In this document: positions 62,539-64,000 of the stretch, piece by piece
Layout of the letters: the number at the start of each line of letters is the position of its first letter
Numbering within the stretch: position 1 is the stretch's first letter
The notes under the pieces: generated by a model
What the model saw: only the letters and a program-made list of their open reading frames with translations
Told to the model about the DNA's origin: nothing
Databases searched by the model: none
DNA from: an uncultured Pseudomonadales bacterium
Lineage (GTDB): Bacteria; Pseudomonadota; Gammaproteobacteria; Pseudomonadales; Balneatricaceae
Direction of reading: 5' to 3'
Assembly: GCA_938084925.1 (NCBI GenBank)
Contig: CALKFY010000039.1
Coordinates: 1-64,000, forward strand
Length of the DNA: 64,000 nucleotides
Made by a program: the position numbers and the translations under genes

Positions 62539-63968
62539 GATCTAGAACAGACTTTCTGTTGGTGGGCGTGGACCCAATAGTTGAGTGGCTTGGGCTGACC
62601 GTAATAGTAGCCTTGAACTTGTTTTACACCGGCATCAATTAGCGCATCAGCTTGCTCTTGCTCTTCAATACCTTCGGCAATGATGTCAAAGTTTAATTCT
62701 TTTGACATGGTTACTAGGGCTCTGACAATAGCAATTGATCTTGGGTTGTCTTGCAGGTCGATGATAAAGCTACGGTCAATCTTTACAAAATCAGCAGGAA
62801 TGTCACGAATGCGGTCCATGTTGGAGTGTTCCATGCCAAAGTCATCCAGTGCTATGCGAATGCCGTTTTCACGTAGATAATTGACGTTGTTTACGACTAG
62901 TTGCTGGTCATGAATTTCCGCTGTTTCGGGTAGCTCGATGATTAGTTTTTTTGCATTAGCTCCAGCTTGCTGTAGCTGGTTGACAATATCTGTCACGTAG
63001 CGCGGCGTGTGAAAGAAGGTGCTGTCAGCATTGATCGAAAGATAGTAATTCTCATCAAGTTCGTGCAGTTTCTGCAAAATAGGTAAGGTTTGTTTTTTGC
63101 TGGCTTTTTTGAACAGCGCGTACACAGGCCGGGACAATACCGTATCGATAAATTCTTTCGGTGCCAATACGCTACCATCGGCGCGTTCCCAGCGCATCAA
63201 CGCTTCAAAGCCAACTATATCTCCTGTGTCTATTTTGCAAATAGGTTGCAGGTAATAAACAAATTCATTGTTCTCTAAGCCTTGCATGATAGCGTCTAAT
63301 TTAGGTGCGCTGCGGGCTTGGCTCCAGTGTTCGATAAAAGCTTGATCGGCAACGCGGATACAGTTTTTGCCGGCTTCTTTGGCTTCATACAGGGCGGCAT
63401 CTGCTTGGCTCATAACATCTTTGAGTAGGCTGTCAGCGCCTAAGCGGGCAAGGCCTATGCTAATGCTACGTGAAATTTCAGTGTTATGTAGATTAATGCT
63501 GGTTTTGGCAACTTGCTGGCGGATGTTATTGGCAAACTTAAGCGCTTCCTCTAGTTCGTCGGATTGTAATGCAATACAAAACTCTTCGCCTCCCAGTCGG
63601 GCGGCAAAACTGCGATCATCACAAGCGTGGTGAAATACCCGAGAGCATGCTTTTAGTAACAGGTCGCCTGCGTGGTGGCCATAAATATCGTTAACACTCT
63701 TAAAGTTATCGAGATCTATCATTAGGATGCAGTAGTCGCTGTCACGTACACCATCGGCCATTTGGTTGGAGAAATATCGTCTGGATTTAAGATTGGTTAG
63801 CTCGTCGATTTCGACCAGATGCTTATAGGTCTGCTTTTGCAGTTCTAAGGATTTTGTTAAGTTAAACAGCTTTGCATTTTTCTGTTCTAGGTTTTGGTTG
63901 GCGTTGGTTATTTCTACGCTTTTTTGTTCAAGCTGCAAGCGTAAGGCATCGACTTCAGGTGAAGCCAT
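62535..63968 (-). CDS. GGDEF-EAL cyclic-di-GMP protein, possibly N-terminally incomplete
   Basis: At least 477 residues. A coiled coil (about 5-50) leads into a GGDEF domain (about 52-210) with the catalytic GGEEF at 126-130; the RxxD inhibitory site is absent. An EAL domain (about 225-477) has FEALMRW (255-257), the Asn of SINADSTFF, IELPETAE, DDFG (375-378), KIDRSFI and AEGIEEQ, so phosphodiesterase residues look intact. The frame stays open from the ATG at 63968 to the window edge. A coiled coil at the very start usually follows a sensor domain, so the true protein may be longer. Net synthesis or breakdown of c-di-GMP cannot be predicted. Confidence 0.9.
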   Translation of the reverse strand: MASPEVDALRLQLEQKSVEITNANQNLEQKNAKLFNLTKSLELQKQTYKHLVEIDELTNLKSRRYFSNQMADGVRDSDYCILMIDLDNFKSVNDIYGHHAGDLLLKACSRVFHHACDDRSFAARLGGEEFCIALQSDELEEALKFANNIRQQVAKTSINLHNTEISRSISIGLARLGADSLLKDVMSQADAALYEAKEAGKNCIRVADQAFIEHWSQARSAPKLDAIMQGLENNEFVYYLQPICKIDTGDIVGFEALMRWERADGSVLAPKEFIDTVLSRPVYALFKKASKKQTLPILQKLHELDENYYLSINADSTFFHTPRYVTDIVNQLQQAGANAKKLIIELPETAEIHDQQLVVNNVNYLRENGIRIALDDFGMEHSNMDRIRDIPADFVKIDRSFIIDLQDNPRSIAIVRALVTMSKELNFDIIAEGIEEQEQADALIDAGVKQVQGYYYGQPKPLNYWVHAHQQKVCSRS

Positions 63969-64000
63969 TGTTAGCCCAACCCGACCCGAAGGCGAGAGAG

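Overview
The window is ordinary, gene-dense chromosome from a gammaproteobacterium of the Pseudomonadales/Oceanospirillales type, probably marine. This is inferred from gene content and order. fadB-fadA-topA-(DUF6586)-lexA, gpsA-DUF4389-sixA, ccoNOQP-ccoGHIS-apt and alaA/msrB all resemble Pseudomonas arrangements, while the moderate GC content and the interspersed palindromes do not look like Pseudomonas itself. No prophage, transposase, CRISPR array, rRNA operon or secretion system is visible.

Layout. 1-5553: ribosomal protein S1, two unassigned genes, rmuC, an XRE-cupin regulator and a thioredoxin-fold protein. 5550-10222: tatD with a CheZ-like gene, uup, a universal stress protein and an orphan. 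10392-21606: fatty-acid beta-oxidation (fadBA), topA, a DUF6586 gene, lexA divergent from dinG with two LexA boxes between them, and rhlB. 21608-25298: a run of gpsA, DUF4389, sixA, an alpha/beta hydrolase and a patatin-like lipase. 25358-30938: folE, an Smr gene, prmB, aroC and the tungstate transporter tupABC. 30958-36012: a UPF0149 gene, recQ, a DUF2058 gene, ttcA and apt. 36029-44577: the complete cbb3 oxidase locus ccoNOQP plus the ccoGHIS assembly genes and a SafE-like membrane protein, all on the minus strand. 44940-48803: an alpha/beta hydrolase, tusA, orphans, proQ and trxA. 48972-58898: a MATE exporter, epmC, a SCO protein, prephenate dehydratase, trmH, pdxB, an NAD-kinase-like gene, a methyltransferase, alaA and msrB. 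58959-64000: a YajG lipoprotein, tRNA-Asp/Val/Asp, a DUF924 gene, msrQP and a GGDEF-EAL protein that may continue past the window edge.

The most unusual content lies between genes. Three copies of a structured element (47976-48107 minus, 48152-48340 plus, 60171-60371 plus) share a conserved core. Each copy is closed by a long outer stem whose sequence is different in every copy yet complementary within it. All seven non-Watson-Crick transition pairs I found are G.U in the same element strand, which points to a folded RNA. Two of the copies sit head to head inside a unit bounded by 14-bp direct repeats, just downstream of proQ. A second family of palindromes carries GGGGTC/GACCCC with otherwise unrelated self-complementary sequence. 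It occurs four times, three of them filling gaps between convergent genes. A third cluster of three large hairpins fills the gap after recQ.

Themes of the genes: aerobic and microaerobic respiration with copper and haem assembly (cco, SCO, SafE-like), repair and SOS (lexA, dinG, recQ, rmuC, tatD), translation and RNA (rpsA, rhlB, proQ, ttcA, trmH, prmB, epmC, uup), methionine-sulfoxide repair (msrB, msrQP, trxA) and central biosynthesis (aroC, pheA, pdxB, folE, gpsA, alaA).
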